Below are positions 1 to 11,515 of a DNA stretch of 64,000 nt, piece by piece (the first letter of the stretch is position 1; the number at the start of each line of letters is the position of its first letter). Source of the stretch: Pseudovirgaria hyperparasitica (Eukaryota; Ascomycota; Dothideomycetes; Acrospermales; Acrospermaceae); assembly GCF_010093815.1 (NCBI RefSeq), contig NW_022985559.1, forward strand, positions 70,621 through 134,620, in the 5' to 3' direction. Made by a program: the position numbers and the translations under genes. The notes beneath the pieces are model-generated. The model saw nothing but the letters and a program-made list of their open reading frames with translations, did no database searches and was not told where the DNA came from.

Positions 1-1660
1 GCAGGGCAGGACAATCAAGCGCTTGTCCAGCTCATTGTTCGGTTATGGGCGCGTCGGTTTGAAGGATGGAAAGGCGGTGGTATTTGGATAGAGAGAGTGG
101 TGATGGAGTTGAAGGCAAGTGGATAGGGTGTGATGATTGTCTATCACGGTGGGCAGACAAATGGTAACGGGGGAGCCGCTAGTCAGTCCAAATACGGAAA
201 GGTCGCAAAGCGGGCGCGGGAACCTTGGAACACTGGCAAGTGTGAGTGAATGAAGGGGGATTTTTGGGCGACAATGAAGAGCTGTTGAAGGAGTGAAGGT
301 AGCAATATGGATGAATGCGGCTCGCAGTGGTAGCAGTAGCAGAAGCAGAAGCAGTAAGTAATTAGTAGGCGCGGCAAGGTTGTTGTGTACGTGACTTTGG
401 GCGGAAGTGGAATGTTTTGATTTACAGCGACGCGATGCACCAGATGTAGCTAGTAAGACAGGAGATGGGGAGCGTGTTATTGACTTTTTGTTGACTTTGT
501 TGTGGTGCCCCGGTCCCGGTGCGTGGCAGGACGCAGGTGTAGCAACGGTAGTGTGTAGGTCGCAAATCGATAGGCTGAGGCTGGCCGGACGCGCTGGGCC
601 CACTACGGAGAATGTGCACTACTGTATGAGTATTCTGATGCAGCGCCAGCCAAATCCAGTCATGACTTGCGGACTTGACGGTCTTGACCTAATTGACGGT
701 CTACAGTACCAGTTACCAGTACCTACAGTGGTAATAAGAGCACGCGCGTTGAGGTGGACTTGCGACTTTGACTGTGACGGCCTTGTCAGGCTGCCTAGGA
801 CCACGGGACCACTCACCACTCCTACTGACTTTGACCATGGATTGGAGCCTCAGGCATACCTCGCTGCATCCTATGACTGCCCCGGTCTTACGTGCGCGTG
901 GGAATAGACTACTAGTAACTTACCTCTTAGGTAGACGGGCCTTACTTATCCTACCTATTAATCATCACCTGGATAATTACCTACTGTAATCAGCAGCAGT
1001 CACTCGGGAGTCGGAATACAGCCAGCTGCCCAGTGACTATTACACCCGCTAACTTGGATCTCATCCTCATGACGGCGGCCAGGATGTATTACCTCAGGCT
1101 ACCTACGACTGATTACTATGAACTGTACTCTACATACTCTATACCTACTGCTACTGTACCCCCACCACCAACCCCACCTCTCTCTCAGCGCCAGTTTCAC
1201 ATTCGGACCTGTCATTCCCCCCCAACCGCGCGCCCGATGTGATGTTACTGTTACTGCTAACCACTACTGGGTACTGTGCTGCTGCTACTACTGCGGAGCT
1301 GCTCCTCCTGCTCTTCCTGCTGCTCCTCCTCCTCCTCCTCCTCCTCTTCCTCCTCCTGCTCGCCAGCAGCGTCTAAAATGCTCAGTCAGCTGCTGTGAGT
1401 GACTCCGGAGTCGTCCGAGTGCAGGTCAGTGTGAGTGTGAATTGGAGGCGTCTGGCGGGTCTTCTCCACGAGTCTCGTGTGCAGCCACCAGATTGGTTAT
1501 TAGCTCTTCTCTTTTCCTCTCTCTCTGCCAGGGCCTATTACATCAACCTCTGGCCACTCCTATGCCACAGCTTCCATTCTGCTCAATCCGCGCCCTGCAC
1601 CAGCTTCATTCGTCTTCATCGCTATCTGGTGTGCGGGTCCAACATCGCTCTCTACGCAAC
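1..1660. other. Upstream region with no supportable gene
   Basis: I see no convincing gene here. Open frames exist on both strands, but they start at non-ATG codons or consist of low-complexity residues translated from simple repeats. Directly upstream of the aminopeptidase the sequence is pyrimidine-rich, as is usual for fungal promoters and 5' leaders. It contains AGC/AGA-type triplets near 330-356 and a long CTC/CTG tract near 1276-1362. Confidence 0.6.
1276..1362. repeat. CTG/CTC trinucleotide microsatellite
   Basis: An imperfect run of CTG, CTA, CTC and TTC triplets, with a pure CTC core at about 1323-1346. It lies some 300 nt upstream of the aminopeptidase start. On the opposite strand it is a polypurine tract. 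It explains the apparent Pro/Leu-rich reading frames here, which I do not treat as genes. Confidence 0.85.
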
Positions 1661-3442
1661 ATGCCTCCCTCCCTTGCTGCCGCCAACGACTTCTTGTCCT
1701 ACGTGAACAGCTCTCCCACTCGTCAGCCTTCCCTTCCGCCTTCCTCGGCGCCTTCTAACCCAATTGCTGACCCTCCAAAGCTTTTCACGCCGTCAAGGGA
1801 GCTAGAGATCGACTCGAGAAGGCCGGCTTCAAGCCCATCAAAGTATGACCATGTGCTCTCGTGCTCACTTCCAAAACTCCTCGATTTTTCTCCATTTTTC
1901 TCGATTTTCTTTTCTTCTTCTAGACTTTTAGAAGGGTGCACAGCAAATGCGCGACGCCCTCAAAGTGCTCCCCTTGACATTTATTCGCCGCAGTGTCGCA
2001 ACTTTAAAGTGTTGCGCAACCACTAACGCAATTCGCAGGAACGGGAACCCTGGTCGTCGACTCTTCAACCCGGCGGAAGATATTACCTCACTCGAAACGC
2101 CTCGTCCATCGTAGCCTTCGCCATCGGCAAGAAATGGAAGGCTGGCAACCCTATATCCATGATAGGCGCGCACACCGATTCTCCTTGCCTTCGCATTAAG
2201 CCAGTCTCAAAGAAACAGAGTGATGGTTTCCTACAAGTTGGTGTCGAGACATATGGTGGAGGTTTATGGCATACCTGGTTCGATAGAGATCTGAGTATCG
2301 CCGGGAGAGTCATGGTCAAGCACGACGGACGTGTCGAACAGCGCTTGGTCAAGGTCGATCGGCCTCTTCTGCGAATTCCTACTTTGGCCATCCACCTCGA
2401 CCGCCAAGAAAACTTTCAGTTCAACAAAGAAACTCAACTCTTTCCTATCGCCGGCTTGGTCGCGGCAGAGCTGAACAGGCAGGAGTTGTCTGAGACTCCT
2501 AACAAACCCGACGGCGAGAAAGCAAAGAATGACGGTCCCTTTGAGCCGCTTCAGCTTCCGACCGAGCGACATCATCCTTTCATCGTTCAGATCATTGCCG
2601 ATGAAGCAGGTGTACCTGTAACGGATGTTGTTGACTTCGAGATAGTGCTCTACGATACTCAGAAGTCTGCCGTTGGTGGCTTGAATAACGAGCTGATATT
2701 CTCGCCACGACTCGACAATCTGATGATGTCCTACTGCAGCACCCAGGCTATCATCAAGTCTCTTGAAGACGCAACCGCCCTTGATGGCGATCATACAATC
2801 AGACTGATTGCATTGTTCGATCATGAAGAAATTGGCAGTCAGACCGCACAGGGTGCCGACTCTAATCTTTTACCATCCATAATACGCAGATTGTCAGTCC
2901 TTCCAAACGGAAACCACGGATCCGAAAAATCCTACGTCCATGCCTCCGACACTGAGGTAGATACTGCTACTGCATACGAGCAGACTCTGTCTACCTCGTT
3001 TTTAATATCAGCAGACATGGCCCATTCCGTACATCCAAACTATCCCGCCAAGTATGAGTCTTCGCATCGTCCCGAAATGAACAAAGGCACTGTCATCAAG
3101 ATTAACGCCAATGCTCGCTATGCAACAAACTCTCCTGGCATCGCATTACTTCAAGAGTCTGCCAGGCGGGCAAAGAAATCATCCACGAGCACATCAAGTA
3201 CCGCAAACGGTGTTCCTCTACAGCTTTTCGTTGTAAGAAACGATTCGTCATGTGGTAGCACTATTGGTCCAATGCTGTCGGCGGCTATGGGCGTCCGGAC
3301 CTTGGACTTGGGCAACCCGCAACTGAGCATGCATAGCATCCGCGAGACTGGGGGTGCCCATGACGTCGAGCATGCTATCAATTTATTCGAAAGCTTTTTC
3401 GCCCATTTTTCTGAATTGGAGACGAAGATATTGGTCGATTGA
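1661..3442 (+). CDS. Aspartyl aminopeptidase, peptidase family M18
   Basis: A zinc aminopeptidase that removes N-terminal Asp/Glu from peptides; family members act in the cytosol or vacuole. I read three exons: 1661-1721, 1781-1842 and 2039-3442, giving 508 residues, the usual M18 length. The first intron is supported because splicing joins NSSPT to PFHAVKGARDRLEKAGF, the conserved family N-terminus, and the second because it restores the EREPW...GGRYYLTRN segment. Metal and active-site motifs are present: HTDSP near residue 86, an Asp in SPRLDNLMM near 266, DHEEIGS near 302 and DMAHSVHPNY near 368. The second intron is long for this locus (196 nt) but has a CTAAC branch site. The start is the first ATG that gives the family N-terminus. 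Next gene lies 344 nt downstream on the same strand. Function is firm; localisation cannot be read from the sequence. Confidence 0.93.
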
Positions 3443-3786
3443 CTCCCAATCGCCTCTCCTCCGAAGGAGAGGCTGTAGGTAAAGCCTCACTTCAGACGTT
3501 GTAGATATGTAGCAGTAGACGAGACCGACGACGACACGAGATTTAGCATTCTGGAGGTGGTGCTCATGTTGTCTCTGGGTATATGGTGGGGGTATGTGAC
3601 AATCTGACTCGTGTCGGAATGATAACATTATGGCCAATGAATCGTGGACTACCTCGTGGCGGGGTGACGTCCGAGTACCTAAGGTGGGGCTCAGGCTCAT
3701 TGTTCAACAGTTCTTTTAGAAGAAGTTCAGCCATCTAATACAGATCTCCTTTCTTGCCAAAGCAAAAATTAAATACGTTCAACAAC
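3443..3786. other. Intergenic spacer
   Basis: The 344 nt between the aminopeptidase stop and the phosphatase ATG. It must hold the 3' end of the former and the promoter of the latter. I see no ORF, RNA gene or repeat in it. Confidence 0.6.
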
Positions 3787-4894
3787 ATGAGTGTCTCACA
3801 TTGCTTGACAGGCGACAAAGTCGCAATCGATGCATTCCTAGACCAATTCGATGTACGTGGATCTGGGTCATTCGTGCGCGCAATACTTCTAATCATGGGA
3901 ATCAGGTCTTCCTCTTCGACTGCGATGGTACGCGCCCTCTCACTACCAACATAAACATACGCACTGCACATAGTCATGCTTCAGGTGGAATATAATACTG
4001 ACAATTATGCGTGAAGGATAGGCGTGCTATGGTCCGGCAATCACATCTTCCCTGATGTACCCGAAACCCTCGACATGCTGCGGAACAGGGGCAAGAGGCT
4101 CGTTTTTGTGACCAACAATAGCACGAAGAGCAGGCAAGACTACAAAGCAAAGTTTGACAAAGCTGGCATCCAAGCCAATGTGGTACGATAGCCGATTCTC
4201 GAGGGCTGCGATCGAGCTCACTATGCTCTAGGAAGAAATCTTTGGTTCGTCCTACAGCGCCGCCATCTACATCGCGCGGATCCTTGACCTCCCCGCCGAC
4301 AAGAAGAAGGTATACATACTTGGCGAATCAGGTATCGAGCAAGAGCTTGCGTCCGAGGGCATCAAATACTGCGGTGGGACGGATCCAAACATGCGCCGCG
4401 ACATCGAACAAGAAGATTTCGATGCGCTCGCAGATGGCTCTGCATTGGATCCGGAAGTTGGCGTAGTTCTTGCTGGTCTTGACTTCCACGTGAATTACCT
4501 AAAGCTTGCGTACGGTCTCGCCTACCTTCAACGTGGAGCTGTCTATCTCGCTACCAATACAGACAGCACCCTACCCATGTCCAAATCTTTCTTCCTTGGT
4601 GCAGGAGGGGTCGGAGCACCACTCGTTACAAGCTTTGGGAAAGAGCCACTCTCTTTAGGCAAGCCAAGTCAGGCAATGCTGGATGCTGTTGAGGCCAAGG
4701 TCAAGATGGATCGGAGTCGGACCTGTATGATTGGTGATCGACTAAATACCGACATCAGGTTCGGCATTGATGGGAAACTAGGCGGCACCCTCGCAGTCTT
4801 GACTGGCGTGAGCAAGAAGGAAGAGTTTCTAGCTGATGGCGCAGAAACAGTACCGGCAGCCTATGTGGAGAAGCTTAGCGACTTGTTGGGCTGA
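3787..4894 (+). CDS. PHO13: PHO13-type HAD phosphatase (4-nitrophenylphosphatase / 2-phosphoglycolate phosphatase)
   Basis: A cytosolic HAD-superfamily phosphatase; family members dephosphorylate 2-phosphoglycolate and related side products of glycolysis. Four exons (3787-3852, 3906-3927, 4022-4182, 4232-4894) give 303 residues, close to the usual 300-312. The tiny second exon of 22 nt carries motif I, FLFDCDG (nucleophile Asp about residue 27), completed as VLW after splicing. Motif II is TNNSTK near residue 60, the motif III Lys lies in LGKPSQ near 226, and motif IV is IGDRLNTDI near 251. The GSSYSAAIY segment of the cap region is also family-like. A non-ATG codon extends the frame 11 codons upstream, but the ATG at 3787 is the first proper start. 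All three introns are GT-AG and 49-94 nt long. Substrate preference is inferred from the family. Confidence 0.93.
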
Positions 4895-5194
4895 TAGGAT
4901 CGCATATTTATGATGTGGCAAGCTGGAGTTAATTCTCGTGGAACATACTAGGAGACCTAGAGCATATGACTGCTTATTCAGCCCAGCCTATACTTGACCT
5001 TTCGATTGTTTTGCACAGTGATTGTAATTGGTTCATCAGTGTGTACTTAAACGCGAAATAACGCGTGGACGCGTCCATTTCTTGGCGGCGCGTCTTCCGA
5101 CATTCCGGCGACAGGGCTACTACTCATTTGATCCCCACCAGAAATACAGCATTGCGACAAACGAATTGCTATAACTAGCCAACATACATACACC

Positions 5195-6812
5195 ATGCTT
5201 CGGTCAGATAATCGCATCGATCCCAAGCGCAGAGCGCACCTAAGCCATAAGAAGCGACAATTCGCCGATTCAGAGTTCAAACAACAACACTATGAGCACC
5301 GATTGAACTTTTATGAATTACCGCCGACGACGGAGATCAGCTTGGAAGAGTTTGAGGAATGGGCTATCTCCAGGCTAAAAGGTCACACCCACAACGCTCG
5401 GTGTTCTTATAACCTAGTCGACTGACAAACGGACAGTGCTCTCTGAGCTCGAAGCATGCTCATTTCGCAACCGATCTCCGGAAGAAACAACTTCATATAT
5501 GTCTTCTATTCTAGAAAAACACTTGCCTCTGCACTCAAATTCATCGCGATCATCTACGTTACAGGATGAACGCAGAAAAGACCATTACTCGCATTTTATA
5601 CTCCGACTTGCCTTTTCGTCGACGCCAGACCTGCGCCAGAGGTTTGCACGTCTCGAAACCATGCTCTTCCGGCTGCGTTTCAAAGAGGACGACACGAGGG
5701 AAAAGCAAGCGTTTGTAAAGAGCCTCAACTTCGACTGGGAAGAGATGTCCAAGGAAGAGAAGGAGGAACTTGCCAAAGACCTGCTTGCGACAACTCCGGG
5801 CATTAGAAACGTAGATGAAGAAGGATGGTTTAAAGTGGATTGGGAGCAAGTCCCAGAACTGGTTGAGCAAAGAAGGGTACTTCTCAGGAGAGGAAGGGCG
5901 TATGTGCCGCAAAGGGAACAAATGAGCTTGGTCCTTGCAGAATTCACCAAACGGTTGGACTCTGCACTCGAGGCAAGCATTTCAGTCACTATCAACATTG
6001 CGATCGTTGAACCTAACCAGTATTAACAGCTTACCTCTCGAGCACTACCTCGATTAGACGAAGACGATCGCCTGAAGCCTATACTCGAGCATTTGTCCAC
6101 TAATTTCACTGCCCCTGACGTCGCATATAGTTCAGCAGACGGTGATATAGCAGGAATGTCCGTACCAACCGCTGCAAACATCGACACGCTCTCGCAGCAT
6201 TTTCCCCTTTGCATGCAGAATCTACATCAAACTCTGCGTGCGAATTCACATCTGAAGCATTTGGGCCGTCTACAGTATACGCTCTTCCTAAAGGGAATCG
6301 GACTGAGCCTCGAAGAATGCATAATCTTCTGGCGCCGCAGCTTCAAGCTCATCACCGACGAGAAGTTCAACAAGGAGTACCGATACAATGTGCGCCATGC
6401 GTATGGTGACGTTGGAGGTGATGCAAACCGCCGTGGACGAGGGTACACGCCATACTCATGTCAAAGGATCCTCACGGAGCCTCTTCCAGGTCCAGGTCAA
6501 TCGCATGGCTGTCCGTATCGAACATTCGCACCTGACAACCTAATCTCTCTGCTTCAGAAGGTGGGTGTAAGCGACCGCGAACTGCTGAGGGGTGTCAAGG
6601 AAGACGTCGGCAAGCAAAGGTATCATATTGCTTGTAATAGGGTGTTTGAACATGCACACAGAGTTGAGATCAAGACTGTTAAGGATCAAGGTACGTTGGG
6701 GGCGGCGCAGCTGGATACCATTGTGCATCCGAATACATACTTCAAACGCAGCTGGATGCTGAAGCACCTGGGAGAGGCGGGAGTAAAAGAAGAAATGATG
6801 GATGAGAGCTGA
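5195..6812 (+). CDS. PRI2: DNA primase large subunit
   Basis: The regulatory, iron-sulphur subunit of eukaryotic primase. With PRI1 and DNA polymerase alpha it makes RNA primers for nuclear replication. Exons 5195-5381, 5437-5972 and 6030-6812 give 501 residues. The four [4Fe-4S] cysteines are visible near residues 302 (PLCM), 385 (SCQRI), 402 (GCPYR) and 442 (ACNRVF); the 83/17/40 spacing is that expected of PRI2. Other family segments are RLQYTLFLKGIGLSLEE, FWRRSF, and EYRYNVRHAYG. The second intron appears to use a GC donor (GAG then GCAAGC) and an AG acceptor. Only that choice gives the conserved SALELTSRALPRLDEDDRL join. The first intron is 55 nt, GT-AG. The start is the first ATG, giving an N-terminus rich in Arg/Lys that reads RRAHLSHKKRQFAD. 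It is convergent with the DUF4267-like pair downstream. Confidence 0.95.
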
Positions 6813-7098
6813 AAGACTCGAAAGGGACTACTGGAGTTGGATACTATGGCGTTCATGGACTGCGCACTTGGACCGGCCCGGGGAATAGCATGACTGGGTC
6901 GTAATGTAGGCATATCACGTTTAGCGCATTGTTTTGACGACGACAAATGGGCAGCTTCACCAAATTCAAGACATACATTCTTGTAGAAATCACAGGGCTG
7001 ATACAAAACACTCCCCATCTTGGGAGAGGCGTCGGCGTTTCACCAAAGCATACGTCCCTCTCCACGATCAGACTGTGAAGCACCCATCACAATTCATC

Positions 7099-7488
7099 TC
7101 ACGCTGGCGCAGTCATTCCCGCAAGACCCCAAGCAGCAATCAGCGCTCCCGAAACACCCCTAAACACCGCCTTGCTAGGCATGCCTTCCCTCCAACAGAT
7201 CCACGCGTCGACCGCCCCAACGTAAAGCCCAAGCGTCGCCATCACCATATCAAACTCCACGAACCTCTCGCGAAAGTACAGCATGAACATAGACAGGCCC
7301 ACGACAGTGCCGCGAGCAGAGCTGAGAACCATGATAGCTTGCGCCTCCTTGGACAGGGCGACGCGCGGCGGGAGCCCGAATTCGAGGATGGCACCGTGTG
7401 CGTTGAAGAAGGGCCATAGGCCGCCAAATGTCACGGCGGAGGCGACGAAGAGGGAGGGCGTCTGGAAGAGGGTGAAGTGCTCAAACAT
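7099..7488 (-). CDS. DUF4267-like small membrane protein, copy 1
   Basis: A 129-residue hydrophobic protein with about four predicted membrane segments. The first spans FVASAVTFGGLWPFF; others fall around ARGTVVGLSMFMLYF, MVMATLGLYVGAVDAW and GALIAAWGLAG. Residues such as FGLPP, the SARGT turn, the DAW pair before W-x-x-x-G, and a final glycine-rich helix resemble fungal DUF4267 proteins; biochemical function is unknown. I chose the ATG at 7488 because the upstream extension (to 7593) begins at a non-ATG codon and is low-complexity. Its neighbour at 8009-8479 on the same strand is clearly related, so this is a tandem duplicate pair. Single exon. Confidence 0.8.
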   Translation of the reverse strand: MFEHFTLFQTPSLFVASAVTFGGLWPFFNAHGAILEFGLPPRVALSKEAQAIMVLSSARGTVVGLSMFMLYFRERFVEFDMVMATLGLYVGAVDAWICWREGMPSKAVFRGVSGALIAAWGLAGMTAPA

Positions 7489-8008
7489 GGTGTTGATTGT
7501 GAGGAGTGGGAGTTTGGGGGCGTGATGTTTGTGTTTGTTTGGACTTTGCTCGGATGGGGTTTTGGGCCGATTGTGATGGGTCGTTGGGTTCAAAGTGAGA
7601 GGGGAGAAGGGGGATGGGATATAAGAGGCACGGTTAATGTTTTAAATAGTGTGAGGTTGCGCTGTGCTTGCAGGCCGGGTTACGTTCATGGGTGCCGCGC
7701 TAGGACAGATTGGGATGAGTAGTGAATAGAGCTCTCTATTCGTCAAGTCGTACATATTCCGAGCGCATATCGCCATACCGCTAAATTCCAAAACTACCTC
7801 CCATAGTTGAAACGTGTACTCCAACTGATAGAATACTAGCAGCCGCCGTGAGTCTTCGGACCGGCTCAATCGTATGTATCGAGTGTATTGCTTCATCTGA
7901 CTTCATAACTCAAAACACGCCTGTGTTTTCATGGAAAGGGTAACAACATCTGCTCAAGCTCGAGATTATGTATCTGGTCCAAGCCCTGCTGCATACAGAT
8001 CATGGTCA
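7489..8008. other. Intergenic spacer between the tandem paralogues
   Basis: About 520 nt separating the two DUF4267-like genes. It holds the promoter of the downstream copy, which includes a G/T-rich stretch on the plus strand near 7500-7620. Small open frames are present but show no recognisable composition. No RNA gene or repeat seen. Confidence 0.55.
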
Positions 8009-8479
8009 TTACAGCACCTTTAAACCAACAGGCGACACTCCAGATGTCAGTCCCACGATCCCAATCATCGCCGACAAGCCCACAGCCACGAATCGGAACA
8101 TGGCCTGCCCAGGACGACCATGCTGACTGAGAACCCAGGCATCCATAAATGCAATGTATCCCACCACCGACCATATAATGTCAATGGCTTCCAAGTGTTT
8201 CGCAGCGTACAGAGCCAGTACTGATAGACCGATCGTCGTATCACGTGCGGAGAAGACTGTAATGACTGGGAACGCGGGCTTCGCGGCGGCAATGGATGGT
8301 TGAAAGCCAAACTTCGTGAGCGCGCTCGAGGCGCTGAAGACAGGCCAAGTCCCACCAGTTGCCGTGAGTGCGGCGACGAGTATGGAGGGGATGTGGCGGT
8401 TCTCGAAGTGTTCGAAATGGGAGAATGCGAGAGTGATGATAGCTCCGCTCAGGAGGTGGGCGATTTCTCCGGTAGCCAT
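8009..8479 (-). CDS. DUF4267-like small membrane protein, copy 2
   Basis: A 156-residue paralogue of the 7099-7488 product. Shared features, in order: an IP/TP...ALTATGGTWPVF first hydrophobic stretch against VTFGGLWPFF, then FGFQPS against FGLPPR, FSARDTTIGLSVLALY against SSARGTVVGLSMFMLY, and YIAFMDAWVLSQHGRPGQAMFR against YVGAVDAWICWREGMPSKAVFR. The N-terminus is about 25 residues longer, beginning at an ATG at 8479 with GEIAHLLSGAIITLAF, itself hydrophobic. Four or five membrane helices are likely. Divergence is substantial (by eye well under half identical), so the duplication is not recent. Function unknown. Confidence 0.8.
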   Translation of the reverse strand: MATGEIAHLLSGAIITLAFSHFEHFENRHIPSILVAALTATGGTWPVFSASSALTKFGFQPSIAAAKPAFPVITVFSARDTTIGLSVLALYAAKHLEAIDIIWSVVGYIAFMDAWVLSQHGRPGQAMFRFVAVGLSAMIGIVGLTSGVSPVGLKVL

Positions 8480-9449
8480 GAGTCTCGACGAAGATATTTT
8501 AGTATGGACGATGTGGGTGGGATATTGGACTGCAGAGTAAGCAGGATGCTCTGTGTATTTCGAGTTGCCGGGCGAATTTTGCGAGTGCTAAGTTTGAAGC
8601 ACAGGCGGTGGGATGAGGACAGCCCTGTTTCCCCCATCTACCTTGCCTGCTTGTTCTGATCTACATATAGATATTGACATCATTGACCATGCCGTAATAG
8701 CGGCACAGTCAAGGTTGCTTGCAGCGATATCTTGATTCCATGTTACCGCTGTCATACGGAGCGGGCATATGGGTGTGTCGGAACCTTCCGCCTTGCTACT
8801 AGGCATTCCCTTGCGGCCCGCATCGTCGCTAGCTGCCGAATGGGGCTTTCGGGCTTATTTGGCCGAAAGTCTCACAATATCATACTTTATCAATCAAAGA
8901 CGCATGACCGCCCAACATCCCCATCTTCCCATAAGTGGCCAATTTTCTCCAGAGCTGTGCCATCAGCTGCAGCTTAGCCGCCCATCCCACATGATATGAC
9001 CAAGTTGCCTTGTTTATCCTCCCTTTTCCTGAACGATCTATCATGTCATACTTCATCGCTAGGACAGTCAATCTTGTGGTCGGCAAGACACGGTCTGACG
9101 AAGAGCAAGACATAGTCCAAAAATCGGCACTATCAGGACCTAGCCTGAGAAGGCCGATTATACTCGCTCGCGCGCAACACCAATTGTAGTCTCTGGTTGG
9201 TTTACGGAATGCGTACTTTTATTCGAACTAAGGCAAGCTCATCAAGATCATCCGTCAAAAGTCTGAAGCTATTCCGGAAATTCCAATCGCAACGATAATG
9301 ATAACGTGTCAAGAAATCCTCCACAAGGTAAGAGTACACAAAGGCTACCCAGGGTTCCAACATTTTGGTCACTTGACTCTGGTTAGGCCAACGATATTCC
9401 AACCGCCCATTTCCGCTCCCGATCATGTGCGGATAACGAAGTATTGAGC
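8480..9449. other. Intergenic region
   Basis: Nearly 1 kb between the DUF4267-like pair and the receptor-like gene, both on the minus strand. Several 60-80 codon frames exist (for instance near 8769-8999) but none has an ATG, codon pattern and domain content that support a gene. No RNA gene or repeat recognised. Confidence 0.5.
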
Positions 9450-10743
9450 TCAAAACTCAACAACATGTGACTTTGCTGGCTTGGCAGCTGATCCAGAAGT
9501 ACTGGGTCTTCCGCGTGTAGATTCAGTGGCAACTGACGTCGAGCTCGGAGATGTCCAAATCATACTCTTCTGTAGAAGAGAAAAGACTGTGGATTTGGTG
9601 AAGATCTTGAACCAGTATGCGGACACAGCTGGCGCGCAGCTGACGATGACAGTCCCCGAAACTTCGGCGGTTCTGGCACTGTATGTCAGATGGCGAAGAT
9701 GACTAGAGGTAATGGAACTCACGATATAATTCCAAGAAGGATCCCGTACCAGAAAGGGTCCTTCCCCTCGTAAATGATGACCCTCAGGGCGAGCGATACG
9801 ACACTCAATGCTACGAGGCTGTGAAAGGGCGATCAGCTGAGTTTGAAGCATTGGAAGATGCCGTACTGAACCTACATGACACCAGTAGAAAATACAATCC
9901 CTAGATGAATCTTCTTCGAGGTGCTCAGTCGAAGATGCATGATGATCGGGAAAGGTAGCAGAAGTATCACCAGATCCGCAATCACGGCAAAGACTCCCAC
10001 GATAAGACTTATCCAAGCGGAGTCAGAACATCGCTTGAACGTGACGTCTGCCCACGCCTCTCCAGATCGTGGGACACAAAAGACGCCACTGATGACAATA
10101 TTGAGCCCAAAAATGATAGCCATGAGGAAAATCCAGATGTAGGAGGAGATTCTGAGCCACTTTACCTTCCCAAAGATGCGGAGATAAAGAGCGAGGATCG
10201 CAGATTTCGCAGCCCAAAGAGTTGGCGCGATGATCATTTGACTGAGAATTTGATTCTAGCTGCCATTAACTACGATTCTTGTAGATTCAGTGAGTTTCCT
10301 ATGGTTTTACCTGCATAACTTGGTCTGTCAACATGGCAACGGACGTATCCCAGGAGTGCCTGCCAATGCCAGCTTCGCACACTTTGACATGTTAACAATA
10401 GTGTATATAAATTCGAGGCTCACTCACTCTTTCTCTGGGAAGCAAAGTAAACAATGCCCCCGGCATGAGCTAAGAAGCAGAGGTCTATGAAATAACAGTC
10501 AGTATAGCTGTAATAGCTTCTCGTCATATTCTTACAGTCATCAATGAACAATCGCCTAGTCAGACGTAGGTTCGTATAGGCTCGAAAGATGAGGAAAACA
10601 GTGCTCAAGATTATCAGAGTGAGCCCTCCAGCGAATTGGGAGTCCTTCAGAGAAGGCGGATTGATAAAGTTCGACGGGGCACCGCTAGGGTTTGTCGACA
10701 TGGGAATGAGAGATGGATCAACGCCTTGTGGAGCTGCGTTCAT
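9450..10743 (-). CDS. Pth11/rhodopsin-like seven-helix integral membrane protein
   Basis: A member of the fungal rhodopsin-like/Pth11-related membrane family; such proteins are candidate plasma-membrane receptors, ligands mostly unknown. I read six exons in transcription order: 10743-10536, 10484-10428, 10381-10311, 10255-9876, 9818-9723 and 9678-9450, giving 346 residues. All introns are GT-AG and 44-57 nt. The splice choices are supported by family signatures that appear only after joining: RLFIDDYLCFLAHAGG (helix 2), GIGRHSWD, QMIIAPTLWAAKSAILALYLRIF (helix 3), and EVSGTVIVSCAPAV (helix 7). A Cys in GVFCVPRSGEAW and CSDSAWI are typical loop positions. The C-terminal tail is Ser/Thr/Pro-rich (WTSPSSTSVATESTRG), suited to phosphorylation. 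There is no CFEM domain at the N-terminus. The ATG at 10743 is preceded in frame only by a GTG. Confidence 0.85.
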
Positions 10744-11515
10744 TTTCGATGTCGTGAAGAACCTCACTCTGAAGCTGAGTTCTAGTGGTGAAAGTTACTG
10801 TGGGTCTGGAAGAACCTGTGGCGATGTAGTTGATCTTAATCAGGCTGCGAAAGCTGAAAATAGAAGCGCCTGGCTCATCAGTGCTCCCTTGTTATGAACA
10901 TGCATGCATGTATGTCACAAATGGTCCCCCAGAGTAGGAATGGGGGCGAGGGCACTGCTCCCTGGAGCATTTTTGCTCGTTTCACTGGCTTCGTTCGATC
11001 TGAGTCTAGTTTGTGTTGCTCCTTAGGCAGTTCTCCAGTGGAGTCTGGGTATCCTAGCTGCCGTCTCTTGCATGCAGACCTGTGCATAACTGGGGGCATG
11101 GCTGAATATTTTGAGTCTGCGGTTGGAATACCAGGATGATTGCAGATTTAAAGGCATCAAAGACATGACTAGCAGCAGTTCTCAAACTTGGTCAACCTCT
11201 CCTTGTGTGAGACATGAGTTGATTGCGCCTTGATATACGCCGTGTCTTAGGACAGGTTACAGCTTACAGGGGTTTCTGGAGAAAACTGTAGAGCAAGTAG
11301 GAGGCGACCAGCATAACTGCTCGTTTTAGAAATGATTGTCCTTACTTTCAGATAATACATCCGAGTGATGTTATATATCAGAATCGAAGACCACTGAATA
11401 ACAACAGTGAGCCAGTTCCACCATTCACAATCCACAAGATATTCATAACTACAATCTTTCTACAATAGTACCTCTTCTCAATTCAATCGGTGAGGTCTTG
11501 AGTCTATTGACTACC
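10744..11515. other. Divergent intergenic region
   Basis: 772 nt between the start of the receptor-like gene (-) and the start of the P450 (+), so it probably carries both promoters. A short CATGCATGCATG palindromic run sits near 10899-10910. Apparent open frames here show no family features. Confidence 0.55.

Noticed and set aside
43-603. Long minus-strand frame with a poly-Leu run
   Set aside because: Starts at a non-ATG codon; the Leu run is a translated AGC/AGA triplet repeat and no domain is visible.
407-907. Plus-strand 166-codon frame
   Set aside because: Begins with GTG and has no recognisable domain; overlaps other equally long frames, typical of GC-balanced non-coding DNA.
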